Origin: Prevotellaceae bacterium
Lineage (GTDB): Bacteria; Bacteroidota; Bacteroidia; Bacteroidales; Bacteroidaceae
NCBI GenBank assembly: GCA_028723455.1
Contig: JAQYEW010000012.1
Span: forward strand, 124,001 to 188,000
Reading direction: 5' to 3'
Length of the DNA: 64,000 bases
The translations under genes and the position numbers were made by a program. How positions within the stretch are numbered: the stretch's first letter is position 1; every line of letters starts with the position of its first letter. The notes below the pieces were generated by a model. It made no database searches, was not told the origin of the DNA, and worked only from the letters and a program-made list of their open reading frames with translations. This document shows positions 30,224 to 39,084 of the stretch, piece after piece.

Positions 30224-31398
30224 CTTCTCCTCCTTCCAAACAAATCCTTCATACCGTCCAGGTCAAAACCCAAAGTGAAACGCATGGTTTGGTCCAAGGG
30301 ATTGGCCGCAGCCGTGCTGAACACATAAGCGGCATCCACACTGAACACACTCATCTTGAAGCCCGCACCAGCCGTAAAATACTTGCGGTTGCCTTTATTC
30401 TCAGCCTCGTGATGGTAGCCCAGACGCACCATGAAGCGGTCGTTGTAGTTATACTCCATGCCCAGGCTCCACTGGATTTCCTGCAACTCTTCCTTAAAGC
30501 CGTTCGGGGCATCGGTAAAACTCTTGAAGATACCGCTGATGGGCGAAATGTCGTAATAGTCCTTCTGAACACGGGCGTCATAAACATCAGGGTCCTCGCC
30601 TTCCTCCTGTTTGGGATAGGTGGGCACCAACAGCTTATTGGCATCCGCAGCGATGCTGAGGCGGTTGTATTCGTTGAAGGGAATGGTCATGTTCATACCC
30701 AGGCGCAGATTCGTGGGAATAAAGTCGGAACGGTCATAACCCCCAAAACTGATCTTGGAACCAATGTTGTTGATGTTCAATCCCCAGGCGAAACTGCACT
30801 CGCGCTGACCCATCATGAAATAACCCAGCCGGTACATTGAGATGTCAGCGGCAAAGGCCTTGCCGGGTGAGGTTTCGGCCGTGTAGTCGTAGGTAATGTC
30901 AGAATAGATGAAACGCATTCCCACACCCATAGAGAAACGCTCGCTCAACATACGGCTGTAAGCAACGTCGACGGACATTTCATAGGGGTTGATGGTCATT
31001 GCGTCCTCGGACAGACTGGTCATCACCTCGCCCAAAGAGAAGTAGCGCAAAGAAGCGGACAGCGCATTATAATCACCCAAGCGATAAAAACCCGCCAGAT
31101 TCACCAGGTTGATGTCGTTAACCAACTTACGCAACCAGGGAGTGTAGCTGGCACTCACCCCTGCACGCGCAATGTTAAAGGGATACTTCGAGGGATTCCA
31201 ATATTGGGCGTTTGCGTCAGCCTCCGTAGCCACACCCACATCACCCATAGCACCGGCCCTGGCATCGGGTGCAATGGCCAGCGAAGTAACGCCGTAATTG
31301 ACGGGGTTGAACATGGTCTGCTTATCCTGTGCACGCAGGGTCAAAGGCAGGCAAGCCATCAACAGGGCGAAGAAAATTATTTGCTTTGTCTTTTTCAT
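30220..31398 (-). CDS. porV: Type IX secretion outer membrane protein PorV
   Basis: PorV (LptO) is the outer membrane beta-barrel shuttle that takes type IX substrates from the translocon to the PorU sortase. The 392-residue protein has a signal peptide (cleavage near LRAQ), the family opening FNPVNYGVTSLAIAPDARAG, a FadL/PorV-type barrel and the C-terminal VDAAYVFSTAAANPLDQTMRFTLGFDL. It lies directly downstream of porU, an order also known in Porphyromonas gingivalis. Confidence 0.95.
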   Translation of the reverse strand: MKKTKQIIFFALLMACLPLTLRAQDKQTMFNPVNYGVTSLAIAPDARAGAMGDVGVATEADANAQYWNPSKYPFNIARAGVSASYTPWLRKLVNDINLVNLAGFYRLGDYNALSASLRYFSLGEVMTSLSEDAMTINPYEMSVDVAYSRMLSERFSMGVGMRFIYSDITYDYTAETSPGKAFAADISMYRLGYFMMGQRECSFAWGLNINNIGSKISFGGYDRSDFIPTNLRLGMNMTIPFNEYNRLSIAADANKLLVPTYPKQEEGEDPDVYDARVQKDYYDISPISGIFKSFTDAPNGFKEELQEIQWSLGMEYNYNDRFMVRLGYHHEAENKGNRKYFTAGAGFKMSVFSVDAAYVFSTAAANPLDQTMRFTLGFDLDGMKDLFGRRRR

Positions 31399-31423
31399 AC
31401 CTTATTTATAACGTAGCTAAGGA

Positions 31424-34400
31424 TTATTTATTGCCGGTGAGAATGATTTTCTGCGTCCTGCTGACCTCCTCGCTATCCTGACACCTCAGCGTAACGCGAT
31501 ACAGATAGATGCCCGTACCCAGCCTGCCACCGCTGTTGTTGGACAGGTTCCAAGGGATTCGTATCAGATTGGGGGCCGAAGGCGTTGCCTCCTCGTGGAC
31601 AAACATACGCTGCCCGCTAAAGTCAAACACTTCCAAACGCACGTTCACCGCACTGCCCTCGCGGTCATGGGCTACGAGGAAAATGGTCGAGGTAACGGCC
31701 GGATTCTGCGTTGCCTGCACGCTCACCAAGTTGGGTGACAGCGAACTGTCAACAACAAAATTCAATGTCTGGCTGCTGGTGTTGTTCAGCACGTCCCAAG
31801 CACGGAAACGAAGCGTATGGCTGCCGTCGGCAAGGGTCGGAATACTGAACATCACGCTGCCCTTCGTGTAATCGCCAAATTCGCTCTGGTAATAATCATC
31901 CAAGACATAAGTAGTGGCGGGATTGTCGTCAATGCACAACTGCAGATTATGTCCCAACCCGTTACCAAAATAATTGATACCGCTGGAGTCGCTCAGCTGA
32001 GCCAAGAAACAGGGCGTAGCGTTCACGCGGCCTCCGTCCTCAAAGCCCTCCGCATTCAGGTACATGAAGATGTTGGGACCCACAGTGTCCGTGAGTTCCC
32101 CCTGTTCTCCGATGGTAAACTGCTCGTTGTAGCCATTGGCCTCAACGCTGCGGTCGTTACTGATGGCATAGAAAACGACACGTCCGCTTTGGTTGCTGTA
32201 GTTAATGTCTTTGGGAAGCACAAATTTCAGTTGGAAACGCCCCTGACGCAACGAATCCTGACCGTTATAAAGCACCTTGTCGCGGTTTGTGAAGACGAAG
32301 GCGGTGTCGCTCTTCGCATTGTTCAAACAGGTAATCTGTGCCTCGCTATCATAGACACGTGCGCTCAGCACTCCGTTCATGCCACTAAGTATCGTCCCCC
32401 CGGCATCGCTTACGTGTCCGCTCATGCGCACCTCTGCGCCAGCCTTGAGCTGTATGTTCCCGCCAACCGCCTTGCCATTGATGCTATCCAACACCACACG
32501 GTTTGTGGGAGCACCGAAACGTAAGGCCGGATCGCCCAGGAGCGCGTAATGGAGTTTGTTGACCGACGTGTCGTAATCAATGGCAGCCACCTTGGCCAAA
32601 CGATGGGCATCGCCCACTGTGTTGCGACGACCCTGGGCATCGGTGGCAAAGAGATAGTGCATGAACCATTGGTTCACAGGCAGATTATAACGCGCATAGA
32701 CCGTGCGCGCCGCACTGAAGAAAGCCACGGCAGTACCATTCCCGTTCAGGACAGCCGCCTCGCCCAAATTATCCTGCAAACCGTCAAAAGGCAGGACATC
32801 ACAAGCCGCGGCCACCCACAGAGGCAGGTTGTTCCCCTTAAAGGCGTGCATATCAGCCAGGGTAACGAGCTGTTCATGGCTCATCAACTGTGCCGAAGCG
32901 TGGCCCGTATAGTTCACGACCAGCGCACCCTCCTTCATTTGCTGTTCGATGATTTGCCGGACGGCAGGATAGCTGTTATGTGTTCCCGTAGCCACACGAG
33001 GATAAATATCAGCCATCAGTTTGCGCACCTCCATCTCAGGATAAGCGGCCCGCACACGGTTAGCGACATTATCTGCCATATCCAGATGCAGATTCTCGTC
33101 GCCATCGTCGCCGATGAAGCTCACCACATTCTTCCAGTTACCTGCATACTGGTTAGTCAGATGGGCAATGCTCTTATCCACCATGATTTTTGCTTCGCTC
33201 TCCGTGGTTACAGGAAAACGGCCGATACCCAAATCCACCTTATCGCGCGTCAGTTGACGACCCTCGCCGTCATCCAGCAAGCCGAAGTAATCCTCCATGA
33301 CGTAACTGTTAATGTCGCTCAGTGAGTTCTCACTCTCAAAGGCGAGCAGATAATCACGCTGATCATTTCTACGCCACGAGGCCGTAAGCATACGATTGTC
33401 CCACGCTGCGTCTCCGAAAAGCAAGAGGTACTTTGGTGCGTCAGCATCACTCTTGGCACGGTCATAGAGCATCTTCATCAAACGGCGATAGGCCGTTGCA
33501 TCAGGCGTGCCGCTGCTGAACTCGTTATAGATCTGGTCAGCGCGCACAACCGCAACACGCAATCCGTCATACTGCGTATGAGCATCTGCCAAACGCTGGG
33601 CTTGAGACAACAGTTTTCCGCTCTCGGGAATGATGATGACCATATCCACAGCCTCCAAGGCATGGAGGTTCTGGTTCTCAATATGCCCCACAACCGTAGG
33701 CGTCGGGTATTGCTTCCCATGCTCAAAAGCCACATAACGCTCCGAGGCATCGTCAACGTTCAGGCGGAAAACTCCGCCTTGCTGCGTTCCCTGAACAATG
33801 GCTCCCGCACGCTGCGGCGAAGGAATACGCATGGCAACGAGGTCCGACCCCACGAGTTCAAAGGCGGCAGGCGATGCGTTGCGTCCGCCAAAAGCCACCC
33901 AACCGTTCTGAGGTACCAATTTGGAGGTATAGTGAAGGGCAAGGTAATCCAAATGCGCCTCGTTACCAGGCGTGCTTGCAAGGCGCACGTTCCAGTTATC
34001 GCCATCGGCTAAGCCGGAAACATCGTAAATACGCTGACCCGACACGCCACGCACATACTCGCCCAATGCACCGAGACGAAGCGTGCCGGATTGGTCCGTG
34101 CCATTGACACGGACGCTCAATTCTGTGGTCGAGGAGGCCGCAGCACTGAACACCACAGTCAAGCGAGCATCCGAGACATAACCAGGCGTGTGCAAGGTGT
34201 AACTGCGCGTGTTGGAGGAGGCGAAATCCACGGCGTCATAGAGGTTACGCCCACCATGATAATAGGCGTAATCATCCTTCTCATAGAGCGTATGAAGGGA
34301 CTGCGACGTGAAAGTCATTTGCGTTTCTCCAGCGTAGGCGGCTTCCGTAGCGGCTGTGTTGTCATCCGCTTCCTCTGTCAGGAAATAACAGCCGGCATTG

Positions 34401-35125
34401 GCATAAGGATTGAAGACACGGGTATTACCCTCCCAATAAACAAGGCCATTGGCCCAAAAAAGAAAATCAGAACCGCGTTTGTAGAGAGGCACTTCCTGGA
34501 GGTCATCAAATTCATCGGCAGGATTGCTTACCTCGCTCAGACGGTAACCGCCATAGCCATACAGATGTACCTTGTCGGGATTGCTGAATCCCATACGGAT
34601 AAGGGCACTGCGTCCAAGGCTATAGATACCGTCCTGACTGACACTGATTTTCACCCAACGCCCCGTTGACAACTTACTTTGTCGTGTATAGCGTTCGGCG
34701 GACTTCACGACAGCCATCCTGCGCACCGATTTCTTCTTGGCAACCGGTGAAATCACAATCTTTGCACTCAACAGCTTGCGGTAAACATTACCATGGCGCA
34801 CAACGGGACAAAAGGCAATGTCCAACATACCCACCTTGCGGCTTACACCTACATGCGTCTCGATACGCAGCGTGTCCGCCACCTCGTCCGCAAAGCGTTG
34901 GACAACGGCCAACTCGCTTGCCGAGAGGTTTCCCCATTCGGGGAACAATACTTGAACACGATAGTCATAAGCCCGGTAGTCGCTCTCCAAGGGCACCACC
35001 TCGCGATATACAGGCAAAAGGCTGTCCGAGCGCAAGGCATCCCAATCCAGACGGGTGAAACCATCACCAGCCCAAAGCGGGAATGCCACAAGCAACAATA
35101 AAAGGGTTAAGAGTGTATGTTTCAT
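31424..35125 (-). CDS. porU: Type IX secretion sortase PorU
   Basis: PorU is the gingipain-like (C25) surface cysteine protease that removes C-terminal sorting domains and links cargo to lipopolysaccharide. The 1233-residue protein has a signal peptide and an N-terminal beta-rich region. The C25 catalytic domain (~520-900) has DMVIIIPESGKLL, the NYTGHAS motif with the catalytic His, and the WVAAACDVLPF motif with the catalytic Cys. A C-terminal Ig-like domain ends in LGTGIYLYRVTL. All expected residues are there. The start overlaps the FAH-family gene by 4 bases. Confidence 0.95.
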   Translation of the reverse strand: MKHTLLTLLLLLVAFPLWAGDGFTRLDWDALRSDSLLPVYREVVPLESDYRAYDYRVQVLFPEWGNLSASELAVVQRFADEVADTLRIETHVGVSRKVGMLDIAFCPVVRHGNVYRKLLSAKIVISPVAKKKSVRRMAVVKSAERYTRQSKLSTGRWVKISVSQDGIYSLGRSALIRMGFSNPDKVHLYGYGGYRLSEVSNPADEFDDLQEVPLYKRGSDFLFWANGLVYWEGNTRVFNPYANAGCYFLTEEADDNTAATEAAYAGETQMTFTSQSLHTLYEKDDYAYYHGGRNLYDAVDFASSNTRSYTLHTPGYVSDARLTVVFSAAASSTTELSVRVNGTDQSGTLRLGALGEYVRGVSGQRIYDVSGLADGDNWNVRLASTPGNEAHLDYLALHYTSKLVPQNGWVAFGGRNASPAAFELVGSDLVAMRIPSPQRAGAIVQGTQQGGVFRLNVDDASERYVAFEHGKQYPTPTVVGHIENQNLHALEAVDMVIIIPESGKLLSQAQRLADAHTQYDGLRVAVVRADQIYNEFSSGTPDATAYRRLMKMLYDRAKSDADAPKYLLLFGDAAWDNRMLTASWRRNDQRDYLLAFESENSLSDINSYVMEDYFGLLDDGEGRQLTRDKVDLGIGRFPVTTESEAKIMVDKSIAHLTNQYAGNWKNVVSFIGDDGDENLHLDMADNVANRVRAAYPEMEVRKLMADIYPRVATGTHNSYPAVRQIIEQQMKEGALVVNYTGHASAQLMSHEQLVTLADMHAFKGNNLPLWVAAACDVLPFDGLQDNLGEAAVLNGNGTAVAFFSAARTVYARYNLPVNQWFMHYLFATDAQGRRNTVGDAHRLAKVAAIDYDTSVNKLHYALLGDPALRFGAPTNRVVLDSINGKAVGGNIQLKAGAEVRMSGHVSDAGGTILSGMNGVLSARVYDSEAQITCLNNAKSDTAFVFTNRDKVLYNGQDSLRQGRFQLKFVLPKDINYSNQSGRVVFYAISNDRSVEANGYNEQFTIGEQGELTDTVGPNIFMYLNAEGFEDGGRVNATPCFLAQLSDSSGINYFGNGLGHNLQLCIDDNPATTYVLDDYYQSEFGDYTKGSVMFSIPTLADGSHTLRFRAWDVLNNTSSQTLNFVVDSSLSPNLVSVQATQNPAVTSTIFLVAHDREGSAVNVRLEVFDFSGQRMFVHEEATPSAPNLIRIPWNLSNNSGGRLGTGIYLYRVTLRCQDSEEVSRTQKIILTGNK

Positions 35126-35742
35126 CGAACATGAAAGTCTAATAGTTTATCGTTTCCCAGATAGCCCTCCAGGTGGTCGTCTTCGTACACAGGGCCTACG
35201 CCGACAGGCGTACCTGTGTAAATCAGATCACCCATTTTCAGCATGAAGAACTGACTGATATAACTCACAATCTCGTCCACACGGAACAGCATATCCGCCG
35301 TACATCCCCGTTGAACGGTGCGCCCGTTGATATCCAGGTGAAAGTTCAGGTTCTGCACATCACCCAACTCACTCAGGGGAACGAAGCGTCCTACCACTGC
35401 GCTGCCGTCAAAACCCTTCGAGAGTTCCCAAGGCAAGCCCTTTTGGCGCAATTCCTGCTGTAGGTCGCGGGCGGTGAAGTCGATACCCACTGTAACGGCA
35501 TCATAGTAGCGATGAGCCCAACGAGGGGCAATACTGCGTCCCAAACGACAGATACGCACGACAAGTTCCGTCTCGTATTCGCACTGTTTGGTGAAGTGCG
35601 GAATAAAGAACGGCTTGCCATCCTTCAGCAAGGCAGAGTCCGCTTTCGTAAAGATAACCGGATGCTCTTCCTTATCATATAACGTTCCAAGCAACTCTTT
35701 ATTGTGCTCGGCATAATTCATTCCAACGGCAAATATCTTCAT
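35122..35742 (-). CDS. Fumarylacetoacetate hydrolase family protein
   Basis: This 206-residue cytoplasmic protein is a single FAH domain (hydrolase, isomerase or decarboxylase acting on oxo-acids such as acylpyruvates or oxaloacetate). The N-terminal KIFAVGMNYAEHNKEL, the metal-binding stretch near CEYETELVVRICRLG, and the C-terminal LIYTGTPVGVGP are all standard. The substrate cannot be read from sequence. It heads the porU-porV-ispF operon; only a weak box (TATCTTCG, 35770-35763) is visible upstream. Confidence 0.9.
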   Translation of the reverse strand: MKIFAVGMNYAEHNKELLGTLYDKEEHPVIFTKADSALLKDGKPFFIPHFTKQCEYETELVVRICRLGRSIAPRWAHRYYDAVTVGIDFTARDLQQELRQKGLPWELSKGFDGSAVVGRFVPLSELGDVQNLNFHLDINGRTVQRGCTADMLFRVDEIVSYISQFFMLKMGDLIYTGTPVGVGPVYEDDHLEGYLGNDKLLDFHVR

Positions 35743-35778
35743 AACGATGGTGTTTCGATATGCGAAGATACGAAAAAA

Positions 35779-35804
35779 CGCGTAACCCCCGAGGGAGTTA
35801 CGCG
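35779..35804. terminator. Hairpin between tsf and the FAH gene
   Basis: CGCGTAAC (35779-35786) pairs with GTTACGCG (35797-35804), extended by CCC/GGG inside. It follows the tsf stop on the minus strand and lies just before the FAH gene promoter region. Confidence 0.6.
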
Positions 35805-35834
35805 CCTATTAGATAATCTTAACGTTGCGTGAGA

Positions 35835-36824
35835 TTACTCTGCGCTCAGCGTGAAACGCTTGAAATCAACAACGGTCAGGTTCTTGCTGATGCTCTGGAG
35901 GTACTGGGCAACGGTCAGGTTCTTGTCCCAGATGTACTCCTGAGACAGAAGACAGTTCTCCTTCAGGAACTTGTTCAGACGACCCTGAGCGATGTTCTTA
36001 ATCATCTGCTCGTTCAGGTTGGCGGCCTTCTCCTCGCGGGTCTTGGCGATAATCTCCTTCACCTGAGCTACGTCCTCAGCAGTAATCCAGCCCTTGGCCT
36101 GATTGCTCTCCATGTGATCCTCGCTGTCGAAGTGAGCGGGGTTGAAGCCAGCCTTCTTGATAGCTGCCTCAACAGCCTTGGCTACCTGCTCCTCCTTGCT
36201 CTTCTCAACGGCAACGTTGAACTCGTTGTCCTTCACCTCCTGGCTTACGCCATTCTCGTCAATAGCAACGGGAGAAGAAGAAGCGATCTGCATGGCAACG
36301 TTCTTGCCAACCTCGGCGTCAGCAGCCTCACTGAGAGCCAACATAGCGCACAGACCATTGCGATTCATGTGGTTGTAGGTATAGATATTCTCTGCTTCAA
36401 TAACCTGATAGCCGTCCAGTTCCATCTTCTCGCCGGTAACACCGCTACGCTCGGTAACAGCCTCGGCAACAGTCTGGTCGCCCAGCTTCAAAGCCTTCAC
36501 CTCGTCCAGGTTCTTGGCCTTGTTGGCAACAGCCAGATCCAAAATGGTCTGAGCCAAAGCAACAAAGTCAGCGTTCTTGGCAACGAAGTCGGTCTCGCAC
36601 TTCAAGGCAATGATTGCGCCAAAGCCATTCTCTGCCTTTACCAGGACAGCACCCTCAGCAGCCTCACGGTCGCTACGCTTAGCGGCAACGGCAGCGCCCT
36701 TCTTGCGCAGATAAGCAACAGCAGCATCCATATCCTCAGACTCAGCCAGCGCCTTCTTGCAGTCTGCCAAACCGGCACCTGTCATCTCGCGCAGCTTCTT
36801 GATCTCGGTCATTGTAACTTCCAT
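35835..36824 (-). CDS. tsf: Elongation factor Ts
   Basis: EF-Ts recycles EF-Tu by GDP release. The 329-residue protein starts at MEVTMTEIKKLREMTGAG; the longer track start at 36956 runs through an attenuator hairpin and is not real. The TDFVAKN motif is seen as CETDFVAKNADF. It follows rpsB by 162 bp, the usual rpsB-tsf pair. Confidence 0.96.
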   Translation of the reverse strand: MEVTMTEIKKLREMTGAGLADCKKALAESEDMDAAVAYLRKKGAAVAAKRSDREAAEGAVLVKAENGFGAIIALKCETDFVAKNADFVALAQTILDLAVANKAKNLDEVKALKLGDQTVAEAVTERSGVTGEKMELDGYQVIEAENIYTYNHMNRNGLCAMLALSEAADAEVGKNVAMQIASSSPVAIDENGVSQEVKDNEFNVAVEKSKEEQVAKAVEAAIKKAGFNPAHFDSEDHMESNQAKGWITAEDVAQVKEIIAKTREEKAANLNEQMIKNIAQGRLNKFLKENCLLSQEYIWDKNLTVAQYLQSISKNLTVVDFKRFTLSAE

Positions 36825-36923
36825 AGTCGTTATTTTTTTGTTTAGTTGTTTTGTAAATTTAGTATTTGGTGGTTGGGTTATCAGCTTTTGGGAAACAAAA
36901 CAGCCGATAAGCAAAACCAAAAA

Positions 36924-36953
36924 CTTCGGACGGGGCAGACACCCCGCCCGAAG
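36924..36953 (-). terminator. Attenuator hairpin between rpsB and tsf
   Basis: On the minus strand CTTCGGGCGGGG pairs with CCCCGTCCGAAG (one G-T wobble) and is followed by TTTTTGG. This fits an intrinsic partial terminator setting the tsf:rpsB ratio. Confidence 0.75.
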
Positions 36954-36986
36954 CAATATGTTTGGGTTAGAATTCCAATGATGGGA

Positions 36987-37760
36987 TTACTCGGCGCTCT
37001 CCTCTTCCACGCGAGCCACCATCTCCTTGGTGTCTTCCTGCTGGGCAGCGGCCTCGCTGTCAGCCTTCTCCACCTTGCGCTCCTCAAGACCCTCTGCGAT
37101 TGCAGCGCAGCAAGCGTTCAGGATAACCTCTACGCTCTTGCTGGCATCGTCGTTAGCGGGGATTACGAAGTCGATATCATCGGGATTGCTGTTGGTGTCA
37201 ACGATGGCGAACACGGGAATACCCAAGCGGTTGGCCTCGCGGACAGCAATGTTCTCCTTCATAACGTCAACCACGAACAGTGCGCTGGGCAGACGGTTCA
37301 GGTCAGAGATAGAACCGAGGTTCTTCTCCAGCTTGGCACGCTGACGAGAAATCTGAAGCAGCTCGCGCTTTGAAAGGTTGCTGTAGGTACCGTCAGCGGT
37401 CAGCTTGTCGATGGTAGCCATCTTGCGAACAGCCTTGCGGATGGTGGGGAAGTTGGTCAGCATACCGCCGGGCCAACGCTCGATAACATAAGGCATATTA
37501 ACGCTTGCAGCCTTCTCGGCAACAACGCTCTTAGCCTGCTTCTTAGTAGCAACAAAAAGGATCTTCTTGCCGCTCTTGGCAATCTGCTTCAGAGCCTCCG
37601 CAGCCTCGTCAATCTTGGCTACGGTCTTGTGAAGATCGATGATGTGGATGCCGTTGCGCTCCATGAAAATATAAGGAGCCATGGCGGGGTTCCACTTTCT
37701 CTTGAGGTGGCCAAAGTGGCAGCCAGCCTCCAGCAATGTATCAAAATTAGTTCTTGACAT
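36987..37760 (-). CDS. rpsB: 30S ribosomal protein S2
   Basis: S2 joins the 30S subunit late and binds S1. The 257-residue protein has the family motif TLLEAGCHFGHLKRKWNPAM, the KKILFVATKKQAK segment and PSALFVVDVMKENIAVREA. The C-terminal acidic tail (EEESAE) is typical. The 144 bp before it contains a TGGT/ACCA mini-hairpin but no clear promoter, so it is probably on the rplM-rpsI transcript. Confidence 0.98.
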   Translation of the reverse strand: MSRTNFDTLLEAGCHFGHLKRKWNPAMAPYIFMERNGIHIIDLHKTVAKIDEAAEALKQIAKSGKKILFVATKKQAKSVVAEKAASVNMPYVIERWPGGMLTNFPTIRKAVRKMATIDKLTADGTYSNLSKRELLQISRQRAKLEKNLGSISDLNRLPSALFVVDVMKENIAVREANRLGIPVFAIVDTNSNPDDIDFVIPANDDASKSVEVILNACCAAIAEGLEERKVEKADSEAAAQQEDTKEMVARVEEESAE

Positions 37761-37904
37761 GTTGTTTCTTTGTTTGATTGTTTACTTTCCGTTTAATTCT
37801 TGGTCTTAGAACCAGCGCAGGAGTAGTTTTTAAAGTGATTTGAAAAGTCTCCCACGTTTGGATACTAAACTTTATACAGCGTACAAAATATAATGTACAA
37901 TGTA

Positions 37905-38291
37905 TTAACGCTTGCTGAACTGGAAGCGACGACGTGCCTTGGGACGACCGGGCTTCTTACGTTCTACCTCGCGGCTGTCGCGAGTCAGGAAGCCTTCAGC
38001 GCGCAGGGCCTTCTTGTCCTCCTCGTTAATCTTCACCAAAGCGCGGGCGATAGCCAGACGCAAAGCCTGAGACTGACCCGTAAAGCCACCACCGTTCAGG
38101 TTAGCTACGATGTCGTACTTCTCAACAGCCTCCAGGGTGTTCAGGGGCTGCTTAACCACAAACTGCAGAATCGAGCTGGGGAAGTATTCTACGAGGTCTC
38201 TCTTGTTGATGGTAATCTTACCAGTACCCTCGCTAACATATACGCGAGCAACGGCGCTCTTGCGACGGCCTAATGCATTTATTCTTTCCAT
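37905..38291 (-). CDS. rpsI: 30S ribosomal protein S9
   Basis: S9 lies in the 30S head with its C-terminal tail reaching the P-site tRNA. The 128-residue protein has the typical ALGRRKSAVARVYV start, the GGGFTGQSQALRLAIARAL motif and the basic tail KARRRFQFSKR. It starts 12 bp after rplM, as in most bacteria. Confidence 0.98.
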   Translation of the reverse strand: MERINALGRRKSAVARVYVSEGTGKITINKRDLVEYFPSSILQFVVKQPLNTLEAVEKYDIVANLNGGGFTGQSQALRLAIARALVKINEEDKKALRAEGFLTRDSREVERKKPGRPKARRRFQFSKR

Positions 38292-38303
38292 CCTTATTAT
38301 ATC

Positions 38304-38765
38304 TTACTTGTAGAGGTTAATATCGATTGCCTTGGGGCTCTGAGCCTCGTGCTTGTGCTCTGCACCCTCGTAAACGTACAGGTTCATGATGATACGGTCG
38401 GCCAACTTCGTCTTGGGCAGCATACCCTTCACCGTACGGCGGATCAGTTTCTCGTAGCCGTTCTTCTTGGCGATGATGCTGGCGGGAGTCTCTGAACGCT
38501 GGCCGCCGGGATAACCCGTATAGCGCAGATAAACCTTGTCGCTCATCTTGTTGCCGGTCAGGATAATCTTGTCTGCGTTTACGATAACCACATTGTCGCC
38601 GCAATCCACGTGAGGAGTGAAATTGGGCTTGTACTTACCTCTCAAAATCTTTGCCACCTTGCTGGCCAAGCGACCCAGAACCTGGTCAGTAGCGTCCACT
38701 ACCACCCATTCCTTGTTCACAGTCTGCTTGTTTGCAGAAATGGTCTTGAAACTTAAAGTCTCCAT
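38304..38765 (-). CDS. rplM: 50S ribosomal protein L13
   Basis: L13 is an early assembly protein of the 50S subunit. The 153-residue protein has WVVVDATDQVLGRLAS, the GDNVVIVNADKI motif and the AVKGMLP-type loop (RRTVKGMLPKTKL). It is first in the rplM-rpsI-rpsB-tsf unit, behind a long untranslated leader that may carry an autoregulatory structure. Confidence 0.98.
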   Translation of the reverse strand: METLSFKTISANKQTVNKEWVVVDATDQVLGRLASKVAKILRGKYKPNFTPHVDCGDNVVIVNADKIILTGNKMSDKVYLRYTGYPGGQRSETPASIIAKKNGYEKLIRRTVKGMLPKTKLADRIIMNLYVYEGAEHKHEAQSPKAIDINLYK

Positions 38766-38906
38766 TGTTTGTTTTTGTTGTTGTTACTACTAATTATTTT
38801 CTTTCGTTTAATTCCGTGATTCCCTAACCGTTGCGCCCGACCAAAGACACAACTATTAACACACGGTTTGAGGAGTTTCTGACGCTCCTCGATAATAATC
38901 GGCTTG
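38766..38906 (-). other. rplM leader, possible ribosomal protein autoregulatory RNA
   Basis: The leader of about 135 nt between the promoter and rplM contains the stem GAGGAG-CGTCAGAAA-CTCCTC and a downstream CCGTGTG/GGTTAGGG region before an A-rich ribosome entry stretch. Leaders of this length before r-protein operons often bind the encoded protein. That role here is inference. Confidence 0.4.
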
Positions 38907-38936
38907 CAAAGGTAGTCATTTTTCCCTGAACCACAA
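38907..38936 (-). promoter_or_regulatory. Promoter of the rplM-rpsI-rpsB-tsf operon
   Basis: On the minus strand TTG (38936-38934), 19 bases, TACCTTTG (38914-38907): a full consensus match. Confidence 0.75.
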
Positions 38937-38976
38937 AGTTTTTGGCCGATATTTTTCCCCATGACACAGTCTTGCT

Positions 38977-39073
38977 ATCCTTTGCGAGAAAGGATGCCCG
39001 CTACTTCCCTTTTAGGAACGGAGCAGATTTTCAAGTCTACGAAAATCTGCTCCGTTCCTAAAAGGGAAGTAGC
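38977..39073. repeat. 33-bp perfect hairpin with adjacent small stem-loop
   Basis: GCTACTTCCCTTTTAGGAAC and on (39000-39032) is exactly complementary to 39041-39073, with only the 8-nt loop AAGTCTAC between. Next to it ATCCTTT-GCGAG-AAAGGAT (38977-38995) forms a second stem. The large hairpin begins 11 bp after the stop of the minus-strand lipoprotein gene. It is far longer than a normal terminator and lacks a T run, so it may be a palindromic mobile or REP-like element acting as a transcript end. Confidence 0.85.
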
Positions 39074-39084
39074 AAGGCATGAAG

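Noticed and set aside
30220-35125. PorU/PorV pair as a novel secretion system
   Set aside because: Both proteins have full family motifs and the known porU-porV order; they are standard type IX secretion components.
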